44,925 nt of DNA from Clostridiales bacterium. GTDB lineage: Bacteria; Bacillota; Clostridia; Lachnospirales; Lachnospiraceae. The stretch is from assembly GCA_019423835.1 (NCBI GenBank), contig JAHZAR010000001.1, forward strand, positions 61,107 to 106,031. Direction: 5' to 3'. Shown piece by piece: positions 17,404 to 26,013 of the stretch (the stretch's first letter is position 1; the number at the start of each line of letters is the position of its first letter). The notes under the pieces were generated by a model. The model was given only the letters and a program-made list of their open reading frames with translations, had not been told where the DNA came from and made no database searches. The translations under genes were made by a program, and so were the position numbers.

Positions 17404-18540
17404 ATGGACTTTTTACTGGAAGGCATCATGGCTATCACGCCACAGCAGCTGGTCATGTATGTTGTAGGAGTTCTGCTTATCTGGCTCGCAATCAAGAAGG
17501 GGTATGAGCCGGCTCTGCTTCTGCCTATGGGTTTTGGAGCAATCTTAGTAAACCTGCCTTTATCAGGCGTAATCAACCAGGTCATGGAAGGCGTGGGAGA
17601 AACACCAGGTATAATTCAGTGGCTCTTTGAAACTACAATCGAGGCTTCTGAGGCGCTTCCAATCCTCTTATTCATCGGTATTGGCGCCATGATTGACTTT
17701 GGGCCTCTGCTTTCACAGCCGATCATGTTCCTGTTCGGTGCAGCAGCACAGTTCGGTATTTTCTTTGCTATTATTGTGGCAACTCTGCTGGGATTCGACC
17801 TGAAGGATGCAGCATCTATCGGTATCATCGGTGCAGCCGACGGTCCTACATCCATTCTTGTATCTCAGGTGCTTCACTCTGATTATGTGGGAGCAATTGC
17901 GGTAGCAGCTTATTCCTATATGGCTCTGGTTCCGATCATCCAGCCATTTGCCATCCGTCTTGTGACTACCAAGAAGGAGCGCCGCATCCATATGACATAC
18001 AGCCCGAAGGCAGTTTCCAAGACAACTAAAATTGCTTTCCCGATTATTGTTACAATTATTGTAGGTCTGATTTCCCCGGCATCGGTTGCCCTGGTAGGCT
18101 TCCTGATGTTCGGAAACCTGATCCGCGAGTGCGGTGTGCTTCAGTCTATGTCTGACACAGCTCAGAACGAGCTGGCAAACCTGATTACACTGCTGTTAGG
18201 AATTACCATTTCCTTCAGCATGAGAGCTGACGCTTTCGTCCGCATCGACACAGTTCTGATTATGTGCATTGGTCTTGTGGCATTTATCTTCGATACAATC
18301 GGCGGCGTTGTGTTTGCAAAGATTATCAACCTGTTCCTCAAAGTGAAGGTTAACCCGATGATCGGAGGCGCCGGAATTTCCGCGTTCCCAATGTCTTCCC
18401 GCGTGGTTCAGAAGATGGCTCAGGAGGAAGAGAAGGGCAACATCATTCTGATGCATGCTGTAGGTGCTAACGTATCCGGTCAGATCGCATCCGTAATCGC
18501 AGGCGGTCTTGTTATCAAGCTGGTGACACAGTTCCTGTAG
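17404..18540 (+). CDS. Na+-translocating decarboxylase, beta subunit (OadB/MmdB/GcdB family)
   Basis: A 378-residue membrane protein that couples decarboxylation of a biotin-bound carboxyl group to Na+ export. Family marks are visible: the GAADGPTSILVSQ segment, the long hydrophobic helices on both sides, MFGNLIRECGV, and the C-terminal GAGISAFPMSSRVVQK. The ATG follows AGGAGGGAAAG. Only a tiny gamma-like peptide follows. There is no carboxyltransferase (alpha) gene and no biotin carrier gene in the window, so the substrate (oxaloacetate, methylmalonyl-CoA or glutaconyl-CoA) cannot be told. The gene is framed by terminators on both sides and forms its own unit. Confidence 0.9.
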   Translation: MDFLLEGIMAITPQQLVMYVVGVLLIWLAIKKGYEPALLLPMGFGAILVNLPLSGVINQVMEGVGETPGIIQWLFETTIEASEALPILLFIGIGAMIDFGPLLSQPIMFLFGAAAQFGIFFAIIVATLLGFDLKDAASIGIIGAADGPTSILVSQVLHSDYVGAIAVAAYSYMALVPIIQPFAIRLVTTKKERRIHMTYSPKAVSKTTKIAFPIIVTIIVGLISPASVALVGFLMFGNLIRECGVLQSMSDTAQNELANLITLLLGITISFSMRADAFVRIDTVLIMCIGLVAFIFDTIGGVVFAKIINLFLKVKVNPMIGGAGISAFPMSSRVVQKMAQEEEKGNIILMHAVGANVSGQIASVIAGGLVIKLVTQFL

Positions 18541-18552
18541 GAGGGAAAAATT

Positions 18553-18672
18553 ATGATGGACAATCTTATAATCGCCCTGGAAATTATGGCGCAGGGAATG
18601 GGCGGCATTTTCGTAGTCGTTATCCTGATTACCCTGGTTGTAATGCTGATGGGAAAGATGAATAAAAAATAA
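18553..18672 (+). CDS. Small membrane peptide, OadG/MmdD-like gamma subunit
   Basis: A 39-residue peptide starting 12 bases after the decarboxylase beta stop, with GGAGGGAAAAA as ribosome binding site. It is one hydrophobic helix (IFVVVILITLVVMLM, residues about 19-33) flanked by a short N-terminus and a Lys-rich end. Its position and size suit the small anchoring gamma (OadG) or delta subunit, which holds the carboxyltransferase at the membrane. It lacks the Pro/Ala linker and Zn-binding tail of full OadG proteins, so it is a minimal version. The assignment is by context. Confidence 0.65.
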   Translation: MMDNLIIALEIMAQGMGGIFVVVILITLVVMLMGKMNKK

Positions 18673-18720
18673 CTGAAACGGTGACAGCAGTTATCGGCCC
18701 AGAGCTTTTTGACTGAGGAC

Positions 18721-18770
18721 AAAAGGGGAGTTTCCATTCCGCTGAGGCGGGATGGAAACTCCCCTTTTTC
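18721..18770. terminator. Bidirectional terminator after the decarboxylase unit
   Basis: A 22-bp stem (18721-18742 with 18747-18768, one mismatch) with a 4-base loop has A residues before and T residues after. It can stop transcripts from both strands. Confidence 0.85.
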
Positions 18771-18821
18771 TCTCTGTGCTGCCGCCCGCAGGTTTTGCCA
18801 TTTGTCCTGAAAAAGCTGCCG

Positions 18822-18857
18822 TAAAATAGAAAAGCCTGAAAACACAAGGTCTTCAGG
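18822..18857 (-). terminator. Hairpin and T-run behind the FMN riboswitch
   Basis: On the minus strand CCTGAA (18857-18852) pairs with TTCAGG (18840-18835), followed by CTTTTCTATTTT. It lies just downstream of the aptamer and could be its expression platform. Confidence 0.5.
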
Positions 18858-18872
18858 TAGAGCTGCAGAAAA

Positions 18873-18970
18873 CGTCTTTTCTCATCCGGACTGTAACTGT
18901 GGATTCTGGAATTTCACCAGATCAGCGTCAGGCCCTTTGCGCACTCCGGCGTTTCATGGCTGTTCAGGAG
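18873..18970 (-). ncRNA. FMN riboswitch, degenerate in its 5' half, with no downstream gene
   Basis: On the minus strand the 3' half of the RFN element is nearly perfect: CTGGTGAAATTCCAG (hairpin), then CACAGTTACAGTCCGGATGA and GAAAAG. In the 5' half the usual block CAGGGTGAAATTCCC-ACCGGCGG is reduced to CAGCCATGAAA-CGCCGG, so about 9-14 bases (one strand of the P2 helix) appear to be missing. The P1 closing strand is also not evident. In the direction of transcription only a terminator, then the bidirectional terminator and the 3' end of the opposite-strand peptide gene follow. No riboflavin gene is present, so this is probably a remnant, or a regulator of read-through from dacF. Confidence 0.7.
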
Positions 18971-19044
18971 GAGGGCTTTTTCTGCCGAAGGCTTCCTCCT
19001 GAATCCTGAACAGGCTCTCTCTGCCTCAGAGACAGGGCCTTCTT

Positions 19045-20634
19045 TTACAGAGGTCCCTGCTCCTGTTCAGAGTCAAAGTCTTTTCCGGCATCCTCAGTTT
19101 TTTTCCCGGAGGATGCTTTTTTCTTCCTGTGGCCGGAACGGCCGGCGGAAGAACGGCTCTGCCCGTGCTCGGCGGCCAGGCGCTTTCGCTCATTGAGAAG
19201 CTGGAAGAACTCTTCTTCCGTATAATTTTCCTCCCGGAGCCTCTGCATACGGCGCTCGCGGCGGCGTCTTAAGTCCTCGGCCTCTTTTTTTCTCGCGGAT
19301 ACAGTATAAACCCCGATCAGAGCGGCTGCCAGAACGAGAAGGCAGACGGCCGCAGCGGGAAGGGCCAGGCGCGGGAGAGAGAAGCCTGTGCCTGATTCCC
19401 GGGGATCAGCGGCAGAACCTCCGGAATCAGGGGAAGAGACATCGTCTCCGCCGGTTCCCGTGCTTTCACTGGAAGCCGGCAGTGCACTCTCCTTCAGAAG
19501 CAGGAAGGCCTGCCCGATTTTTCTGTCGTTGTAGGTGTACTGGAGGAGGGCTACAGCACGGTCAGGACGGCTGTCAGGAAGTTCTGTCACAAGCTCCAGG
19601 GAGGCATCCTGGAAGGAGGCATCCTTCGGAAGAGTGATTACGGTCCCTGCCTCAATCTCCAAATCTGACGGACTGTAATCAGTTCCGTTTACAGACACAG
19701 GCTCTTCTCCTGTGACGTATCTGGTCTCGCTGTCCGGTATGGAAAGATTCTGGAACCGCTCAAATCCGAACTGAAGCAGATTTTTTCCGTCCAGGAAATA
19801 GTTGGGGGAGGGCTGGCCCTTCAGAATGACAGAGATCAGGCATCTGCCGTCCTCTTCTGCACAGGTGACGAGAGTGTTTCCGGCCAGGGAGGTATAGCCT
19901 GTCTTTCCTGCCTTGGCAGCCGGATAGTAGAGCTCGCTGGTCTCATCCTCTGTGATGATCAGCCGGTGCTCATTGGTGCAGGTGACGCCGTTTGGGTTGT
20001 TGATGGTGGCCGGCAGCTTGTAGGACTTTGTGCTGGCAATTTCAAAAACCTGCTGGTTGTCAAAGGCTGCCTTTGCGATCAGAGCCATGTCATAGGCGGA
20101 AACGTGCTGGCTGTCATCGTTAAGGCCGGAAGGGTTTGCAAAGTGGGTGTCGTCCACGCAGCCCAGCTCACTGACCTTTTCATTCATCATTTCCACAAAG
20201 GCATCCCGGCTTCCCGCCACATGTTCAGCCAGAGCATTGGCTGCCTGGTTGCTGGACTGCAGAAGCAGCAGATAGAGACAGTCACGCACGGACAGGACAT
20301 CGCCTTCCTCGATATTTTTCTTGTTTCCGCTTCCTGACTCCACATTGTACACAGCGTCGTGGGAGAAGGTGACCATATCGTCAAGGCTGCTGTTTTCCAC
20401 CACTACCAGGGCAGTCAGAAGCTTGGTGATGCTGGCTGGCGGAGACTGGTTATGGATGCCCTGTCCAAACAGCACCGCCCCGGAATCGGCGTCGATCACA
20501 ATTCCAATGTCAGCCATGATTCCTGTGTCGCTTGGCCATTCAGGCGCTGCCAGAGCCGTGAGAGAAGATGACAGCACAAGCTGCAGAGAGAGCAGCAGGG
20601 CCAGGCCTGACCTGAGGATCCGTTTTACGTTCAT
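19045..20634 (-). CDS. dacF: D-alanyl-D-alanine carboxypeptidase (DacF/PBP5-like)
   Basis: A 529-residue low-molecular-weight penicillin-binding protein that trims the terminal D-Ala of peptidoglycan stem peptides. It has an N-terminal signal peptide (residues about 5-30), the catalytic Ser68 and Lys71 in ASITK, SSN in LQSSNQAAN, and KTG in KAGKTGY. A PBP5_C-type beta domain follows. Near the C-terminus is a Ser/Gly linker, a true transmembrane helix (LPAAAVCLLVLAAALIGVY) and a cytoplasmic tail of about 85 residues rich in Arg, Lys and Glu. Typical DacF ends in a short amphipathic anchor, so this tail is unusual. ATG 20634 fits GGAGGA eight bases upstream better than the TTG at 20640. Confidence 0.9.
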   Translation of the reverse strand: MNVKRILRSGLALLLSLQLVLSSSLTALAAPEWPSDTGIMADIGIVIDADSGAVLFGQGIHNQSPPASITKLLTALVVVENSSLDDMVTFSHDAVYNVESGSGNKKNIEEGDVLSVRDCLYLLLLQSSNQAANALAEHVAGSRDAFVEMMNEKVSELGCVDDTHFANPSGLNDDSQHVSAYDMALIAKAAFDNQQVFEIASTKSYKLPATINNPNGVTCTNEHRLIITEDETSELYYPAAKAGKTGYTSLAGNTLVTCAEEDGRCLISVILKGQPSPNYFLDGKNLLQFGFERFQNLSIPDSETRYVTGEEPVSVNGTDYSPSDLEIEAGTVITLPKDASFQDASLELVTELPDSRPDRAVALLQYTYNDRKIGQAFLLLKESALPASSESTGTGGDDVSSPDSGGSAADPRESGTGFSLPRLALPAAAVCLLVLAAALIGVYTVSARKKEAEDLRRRRERRMQRLREENYTEEEFFQLLNERKRLAAEHGQSRSSAGRSGHRKKKASSGKKTEDAGKDFDSEQEQGPL

Positions 20635-20920
20635 TTTCAAATTCCTCCGTAGTATAAGCTAAACTCCGAAACTAAACTTCAAATTAGTGAATTTCATGTA
20701 ATCATATCATACAAAATGCACAGTGCCCATACGCCGCCTGCCGTCCGGGGACAGAGCTGTCCCAGAAGCAGGCATGTGTTTTTGGGGCAAAATTTCTATC
20801 TTATTAAGTATAGCGTGAAATTTTTCACCTGTAAACCGAAAGAAGAAAAGTTTTGAGAGGGGAAATTCAGGAGACAGATCAGGGGGAATACATTGTTTTG
20901 TGTAATGTTTCATGTAAGTA

Positions 20921-20949
20921 TTGTAGAATTTCCCTCATTCAGTTATAAT
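20921..20949 (+). promoter_or_regulatory. Promoter of the nusB operon
   Basis: TTGTAG (20921-20926), a 17-bp spacer and a perfect TATAAT (20944-20949) lie 68 bases before nusB. The rest of the 383-bp gap between dacF and nusB holds the dacF upstream region and a GCCTGC/GCAGGC hairpin near 20738-20776, with no credible gene. Confidence 0.65.
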
Positions 20950-21017
20950 GATAAATTAGAGTAATAGTCGATTGTGAATGGCTGACCAAGACAGAAGAAA
21001 TCAGGAGGATACATTTT

Positions 21018-21461
21018 ATGACCAGAAGAGAACTGCGTGAGCACTGCTTTAAGCTGCTGTTCTGCGCTGATTTTTACCCGGAGGGGGAAACGAAGGAGCA
21101 GATAGAGCAGTATTTTACAGAGCCAAGGGAGGACGACTACACCTCGGACGGCGTTTATGAGCTGATTCACTGCCCGGAGCTGGACGTTTACGACAGCGGC
21201 TATGTGAAAGACAAGGTAGAGAAGGTGATGGAGAAGCTCGCAGAGCTGGACGCTGCAATCAATGAGACGGCCAAGGGCTGGACCACCAGACGTATGGGAA
21301 AGGTAGAGCTTACGATCCTGCGTCTGGCTCTCTTTGAGATCCGCTATGACGGGGAAGTGCCGGACAAGGTAGCTATCAACGAGGCCGTAGAGCTGGCAAA
21401 GAAGTTCGGAGGCGACGAGTCGCCGGCCTTTGTAAACGGGATTCTGGCAAAGCTGGTATAG
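21018..21461 (+). CDS. nusB: Transcription antitermination factor NusB
   Basis: A 147-residue all-helical RNA-binding protein that, with NusE (S10), NusG and NusA, prevents early termination of rRNA transcripts. Family marks are the N-terminal RELREHCFKLLF, the central GWTTRRMGKVELTILRLALFEI and the C-terminal VAINEAVELAKKFGGDESPAFVNGIL. The start follows CAGGAGGA. It heads a long same-strand run of housekeeping genes. Confidence 0.95.
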   Translation: MTRRELREHCFKLLFCADFYPEGETKEQIEQYFTEPREDDYTSDGVYELIHCPELDVYDSGYVKDKVEKVMEKLAELDAAINETAKGWTTRRMGKVELTILRLALFEIRYDGEVPDKVAINEAVELAKKFGGDESPAFVNGILAKLV

Positions 21462-21503
21462 GCGGCTGGGTAGAAAGCTTTTGAAACGACGGAGGGAGCG
21501 CAG

Positions 21504-22730
21504 GTGGCAGGTGTCTATTCAGTTTCCCAGGTAAACGCCTACATTAAAAACATGTTTGCTCAGGACTTTGCCCTGAGCCGCATTTCCATTAAGGGAGAGG
21601 TGTCTAACTGTAAGTACCATACCTCAGGCCATATCTATTTTACACTGAAAGACGGGCTGGCGGCGATCCAGGCCGTCATGTTTGCGAGCCGCAGAGGCGG
21701 CCTGGATTTTGAGCTGAGAGACGGACAGCAGGTGGTGGTAAAAGGAAGCGTGGAAGTCTATGAGAGAGACGGGCGCTACCAGCTCTATGCGGCACAGATT
21801 ACCTTAGACGGGGCAGGAGATCTGTTCCGGCGGTTTGAAAAGCTCAGGAATGAGCTGGAAGAGATGGGAATGTTTGCCCCCGAGTACAAGCGGCCGATCC
21901 CGAAGTACGCCAGGACGGTGGGGGTGGTGACAGCCAGCACCGGGGCGGCAATCCGGGATATTATCAATATCTCTGCAAGGAGAAATCCCTATGTGCAGCT
22001 TGTGCTTTACCCGGCCAGGGTGCAGGGAGAGGGAGCAGCCGAGAGCATTGCAAGAGGGATTGAGGTGCTTGATCAGATGGGGCTTGACGTGATTATCGCA
22101 GGGCGGGGAGGCGGCTCTATTGAGGACCTGTGGGCCTTCAACGAGGAGATTGTAGCGAGGGCTATCTTTCACTGCAGCACGCCGGTGATCTCTGCTGTGG
22201 GACACGAGACAGACGTGACCATAGCCGACTATGTGGCTGATTTGAGAGCGCCCACCCCTTCGGCAGCGGCTGAGCTGGCAGTGTTTGACTTTGGCCAGTT
22301 TGAGGCACAGCTTCGGGGAGCTGAAGAGCTTCTTGCCAGGGGGCTCAGAAGAAAGACAGACCGGATGCGCTACGAGACGGAGCAGTACCGTCTGAGGCTC
22401 CGCCTCCATGATCCCCAGCGTCAGATCAATGAAAAACGGCAGCGTCTTGTGTCGGCGGAGGATGAACTGAAGCGCCTGATGGAACGGCAGCTGTCAGACT
22501 GCAGGCACAGGCTGGCTCTCATGAGCGGAAGACTCCACGGGCAGTCACCTCTGGAAAAACTGAGCCGGGGATTTGGCTTTATTACAGATGAGGCAGGGCA
22601 CAGGGTTGACCGTGCCGCCGCTGTAAGGCCCGGTGACCGCCTGAGTATCCGTCTGGCGGACGGGCAGATCGAGGCCAGAGCGGAGCAGACAGAGCTATAT
22701 GACAGACTGGAAGGCCAGGAGGAGAGTTGA
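21504..22730 (+). CDS. xseA: Exodeoxyribonuclease VII large subunit
   Basis: A 408-residue catalytic subunit that degrades single-stranded DNA in both directions. An N-terminal OB-fold (residues about 5-100, with ISIKGEVSNCKYHTSGHIYF) is followed by the nuclease domain with VGVVTASTGAAIRDI, IAGRGGGSIEDLWAFNEE and SAVGHETDVTIADYVADLRAPTPS, then a coiled-coil. The start is GTG 21504 behind GGAGGGAG. Its stop overlaps the xseB start (TGATG). Confidence 0.95.
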   Translation: MAGVYSVSQVNAYIKNMFAQDFALSRISIKGEVSNCKYHTSGHIYFTLKDGLAAIQAVMFASRRGGLDFELRDGQQVVVKGSVEVYERDGRYQLYAAQITLDGAGDLFRRFEKLRNELEEMGMFAPEYKRPIPKYARTVGVVTASTGAAIRDIINISARRNPYVQLVLYPARVQGEGAAESIARGIEVLDQMGLDVIIAGRGGGSIEDLWAFNEEIVARAIFHCSTPVISAVGHETDVTIADYVADLRAPTPSAAAELAVFDFGQFEAQLRGAEELLARGLRRKTDRMRYETEQYRLRLRLHDPQRQINEKRQRLVSAEDELKRLMERQLSDCRHRLALMSGRLHGQSPLEKLSRGFGFITDEAGHRVDRAAAVRPGDRLSIRLADGQIEARAEQTELYDRLEGQEES

Positions 22731-23152
22731 TGGAAGACAGAACAGAAAAAATGCAGGATGGCGAATACGACTGGATTTTTGATAAGCCGCAGGAGAACAG
22801 CAGCATGCAGGGCGGCGTGGAAGCAGAAGACCCGCCTGCCCCGGAGAAGAAAAAGACAGCAGGCAGGAAGAGGACGAAAAAGGCTGGCGGAGACAGGCAG
22901 GAAGATTCCGGGGAGCCGGAGAAGCGTGAGGGCGCCGGCGGATCTCCCGGGGATCCCCGCTCCATTGAGGAGCTGTTTGAGGAGCTGGATCTCCTGATCA
23001 GGAAACTGGAGGACGGCAGCAGTTCTCTGGAGGATTCCTTCCGGTACTATGAGGAGGGAATGAAGCTTGTGAAGACCTGCGCAGGAAAAATTGACCGGGT
23101 GGAAAAACAGATTGTGGCGGTCAATGATACGGGAGGAGAATATGGAGCTTAA
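22730..23152 (+). CDS. xseB: Exodeoxyribonuclease VII small subunit, with N-terminal extension
   Basis: A 140-residue protein. The genuine XseB domain is only the last 65 or so residues (SIEELFEELDLLIRKLEDGS, then EDSFRYYEEGMKLVKTC), which wraps the large subunit. The first 75 or so residues are hydrophilic and rich in Lys, Glu, Gly and Pro, about doubling the usual length of 70-80. ATG 22730 overlaps the xseA stop. The 3' end overlaps ispA by 11 bases, so the three genes are translationally linked. The extension is probably disordered. Confidence 0.9.
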   Translation: MEDRTEKMQDGEYDWIFDKPQENSSMQGGVEAEDPPAPEKKKTAGRKRTKKAGGDRQEDSGEPEKREGAGGSPGDPRSIEELFEELDLLIRKLEDGSSSLEDSFRYYEEGMKLVKTCAGKIDRVEKQIVAVNDTGGEYGA

Positions 23153-24038
23153 GGAACAGCTTTTACAGTATACAAGGGAGACAGAGGAGATTGTTTTCTC
23201 CTACCTTCCTGAGGAAACAGGGCATCAGAAAACGATCTTTGAGGCCATGAACTACAGCATGAAGGCAGGCGGAAAACGGCTGCGCCCTCTGCTGATGAGA
23301 GAGGTCTACCGGCTTTTCGGAGGGCAGGGAAAAGAGGTAGAGCCCTTTATGGCGGCCATTGAGATGATTCACACCTCATCCCTGATCCACGACGATCTGC
23401 CCTGCATGGACAATGATGAGTACCGCAGAGGCAAGAAAACTACCTGGGTGGCATACGGCTACGACATGGCGGTGCTTGCCGGTGATGCCCTTCTGATCTA
23501 TGCAGTGGAAACAGCCAGCAGAGCCTTCCTTTCGGGAGTGGATCATGTTATGGCGGAGAGAATCGGACGCTGTATTCACATTTTGTCTGAAAAGACAGGG
23601 ATCTACGGAATGATTGGCGGCCAGACTGTGGATGTGGAGCTGACCAACAAGCCGGTACCCAGGGAGAAGCTGGATTTTATTTACAGGCTGAAGACAGGAG
23701 CGCTTCTCGAAGCCTCCATGATGATCGGCGCAGTGCTTGCCGGTGCATCTGATGAGGAGATTGACACAGTGGAGAAGATTGCAGCCAATGTAGGCATGGC
23801 CTTCCAGATTCAGGACGACATTCTGGATGTGACCGGCAATGAGGCAGTGATCGGAAAGCCGGTGGGAAGCGACGAAAAGAACAATAAGACAACCTATGTG
23901 ACCCTCGAGGGGCTTGCGAATGCCAGGACTCAGTCAGAGAGGCTGTCCGATGAGGCTGTTCGCCTGCTTCATTCCCTTCCGGGGAAAAACGAATTCCTGG
24001 AAGGCCTGATCCGCCTTCTGATTTACAGAGAAAAATAA
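23142..24038 (+). CDS. ispA: Polyprenyl (farnesyl/geranylgeranyl) diphosphate synthase
   Basis: A 298-residue prenyltransferase that condenses isopentenyl diphosphate with allylic diphosphates. The first Asp-rich motif is Asp84-Asp85 to Asp90 in IHDDLPCMDND, and the second is Asp225-Asp226-x-x-Asp229 in IQDDILD. KAGGKRLRP supplies the diphosphate-binding Lys/Arg residues. ATG 23142 is chosen over the longer frame because GGGAGGAGAA precedes it and the family N-terminus starts there. It is followed by dxs, as in many Firmicutes, so the two probably share an operon for isoprenoid supply. Confidence 0.93.
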   Translation: MELKEQLLQYTRETEEIVFSYLPEETGHQKTIFEAMNYSMKAGGKRLRPLLMREVYRLFGGQGKEVEPFMAAIEMIHTSSLIHDDLPCMDNDEYRRGKKTTWVAYGYDMAVLAGDALLIYAVETASRAFLSGVDHVMAERIGRCIHILSEKTGIYGMIGGQTVDVELTNKPVPREKLDFIYRLKTGALLEASMMIGAVLAGASDEEIDTVEKIAANVGMAFQIQDDILDVTGNEAVIGKPVGSDEKNNKTTYVTLEGLANARTQSERLSDEAVRLLHSLPGKNEFLEGLIRLLIYREK

Positions 24039-24057
24039 CAGGAAAGAGGGTGCAGCT

Positions 24058-25929
24058 GTGATTTTGGAGAGAATTAACGGGCCTGATGACATTAAAACGC
24101 TTAATGAAACAGAGCTTAAGGATCTGGCAGAGGAGATACGCCGGTTCCTGATCGAAAAAATCAGCCATACAGGCGGCCACCTGGCCTCGAATCTCGGCGT
24201 GGTGGAGCTGACCATGGCCCTTTTTCTGGCCTTTGATCTGCCCAGGGACAAGGTGATCTGGGATGTAGGGCATCAGTCCTACACCCACAAGATTCTGAGC
24301 GGCAGAAAGGACAACTTTGACGGCCTGCGCCAGTATGGCGGCCTGAGCGGTTTTCCGAAGCGCAAGGAGAGCCCCTTTGACGCCTTTGACACGGGACACA
24401 GCTCGACCTCCATCTCGGCGGGCCTTGGGATGGCTCTGGGAAGAGATGTGAGAGGGGAGAACTATTCCGTTATCTCCGTGATTGGGGACGGAGCCCTGAC
24501 CGGCGGCATGGCCTACGAGGCTCTGAATAATGCGGCCCAGATCAAAAAGAACTTTATCATTGTGCTGAATGACAATAACATGTCTATCTCGAAAAATGTG
24601 GGTGGAATCTCCCGGTATCTGAGCAATCTCAGGGCTGATGAGGGCTATAATGAGCTGAAAAAATCAGTGGTGGCGGCCCTTAGAAGCATTCCGATGGTGG
24701 GAAACGGGATGGTTCAGACTCTTACAAGGACAAAGAACGGAATCAAGCAGCTCTTCATTCCCGGCATGTGGTTTGAAAATATGGGAGTTACCTATATCGG
24801 CCCGGTGGACGGCCATGATGTGAGACAGCTTGTCAAGATCTTTCGGGAGGCCAAAAAGATGGACCGCGCCGTCCTGATCCATGTGCTGACGAAGAAGGGG
24901 AAGGGCTACCAGCCGGCGGAGAAAAACCCTTCTGCCTTTCACGGCGTGGAGCCCTTTAATCCGGAGACGGGCAAGCCGCTGGCCACCAAGATCTATCCCA
25001 CCTATACCGATGTATTTTCAAAGACTATCTGCCAGATAGCGGCGGAGGACAGCCGGGTAGCCGCTGTGACGGCGGCCATGCCGGGAGGCACGGGACTATC
25101 CAGGTTTGAAAAGCTCTATCCGGAACGCTTTTTTGATGTGGGAATTGCCGAGGAGCACGCCGTCACCTCAGCCGCAGGAATGGCGGCAGCGGGACTTAAG
25201 CCGGTTGTGGCAGTCTATTCCTCCTTTCTGCAGAGAGCCTATGATCAGATTCTCCACGATGTCTGTATTCAGAATCTTCCGGTACTGTTCTGCGTGGATC
25301 GGGCAGGCCTGGTGGGAAGCGACGGGGAAACCCATCAGGGGATTTTTGACCTGTCCTTCCTCTCCTCCATTCCCAATATGAGCGTGATGGCGCCTAAAAA
25401 TCTGTGGGAGCTCAGGGAAATGCTCCGGTTTGGGGTGGAGTATGAGGGACCTCTGGCCATCCGGTATCCCAGGGGACAGGCCTACCGGGGGCTCAAGGAA
25501 TTTCTGGCTCCTGTGGAGTATGGAAAGAGCGAGCTGCTCTATGAGGAATCAGAGTTTGCCCTCCTGGCAGTGGGGAGCATGGTGAGTACGGCAGAGCATG
25601 TGAGGCTCAAGCTGAAAAAAATGGGTGTCTCCTGTTCTCTGGTTAACGGCCGGTTTGTAAAGCCTGTGGATACAGATATTGTGGACTATCTGGCAGAAAA
25701 CCACAGGGTAATTGTCACCCTGGAGGAGAATGTGCTGAGAGGCGGCTACGGCGAGCAGATTACAGATTATGTGCAGAAGCGGTATAAAGAGATAGAGGTA
25801 TTAAACATTGCCCTGCCGGATGCCTATGTGGAGCATGGAAATGTTTCCCTCCTGCGCAGCGATCTGGGAATTGACAGTGATTCCGTTCTGAAAAAAATAA
25901 CGGAACGCTTTCTGAAAGACAGGGCCTGA
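24058..25929 (+). CDS. dxs: 1-deoxy-D-xylulose-5-phosphate synthase
   Basis: A 623-residue thiamine-diphosphate enzyme that makes DXP from pyruvate and glyceraldehyde 3-phosphate, the entry step of the MEP isoprenoid pathway. Visible marks are GHSSTSISAGLGMALG, the ThDP/Mg motif GDGALTGGMAYEALNNA to NDNNMSIS, and the second-domain DVGIAEEHAVTSAAGMA with VAVYSSFLQRAYDQ. Length is normal. The start is GTG 24058 with GGAAAGAGGG upstream. Confidence 0.96.
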   Translation: MILERINGPDDIKTLNETELKDLAEEIRRFLIEKISHTGGHLASNLGVVELTMALFLAFDLPRDKVIWDVGHQSYTHKILSGRKDNFDGLRQYGGLSGFPKRKESPFDAFDTGHSSTSISAGLGMALGRDVRGENYSVISVIGDGALTGGMAYEALNNAAQIKKNFIIVLNDNNMSISKNVGGISRYLSNLRADEGYNELKKSVVAALRSIPMVGNGMVQTLTRTKNGIKQLFIPGMWFENMGVTYIGPVDGHDVRQLVKIFREAKKMDRAVLIHVLTKKGKGYQPAEKNPSAFHGVEPFNPETGKPLATKIYPTYTDVFSKTICQIAAEDSRVAAVTAAMPGGTGLSRFEKLYPERFFDVGIAEEHAVTSAAGMAAAGLKPVVAVYSSFLQRAYDQILHDVCIQNLPVLFCVDRAGLVGSDGETHQGIFDLSFLSSIPNMSVMAPKNLWELREMLRFGVEYEGPLAIRYPRGQAYRGLKEFLAPVEYGKSELLYEESEFALLAVGSMVSTAEHVRLKLKKMGVSCSLVNGRFVKPVDTDIVDYLAENHRVIVTLEENVLRGGYGEQITDYVQKRYKEIEVLNIALPDAYVEHGNVSLLRSDLGIDSDSVLKKITERFLKDRA

Positions 25930-26013
25930 GGAGACGGCCCGGGAAGCGGAATCCTGCACGGCTCAGGAGACGGGAAGTCCCGGGATACAGAAGTGATTAG
26001 ATGGAGGTAAGAG

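Noticed and set aside
20707..20913. 68-codon minus-strand frame upstream of dacF
   Set aside because: No ribosome binding site, no recognisable sequence, and it lies in the dacF/nusB promoter region.
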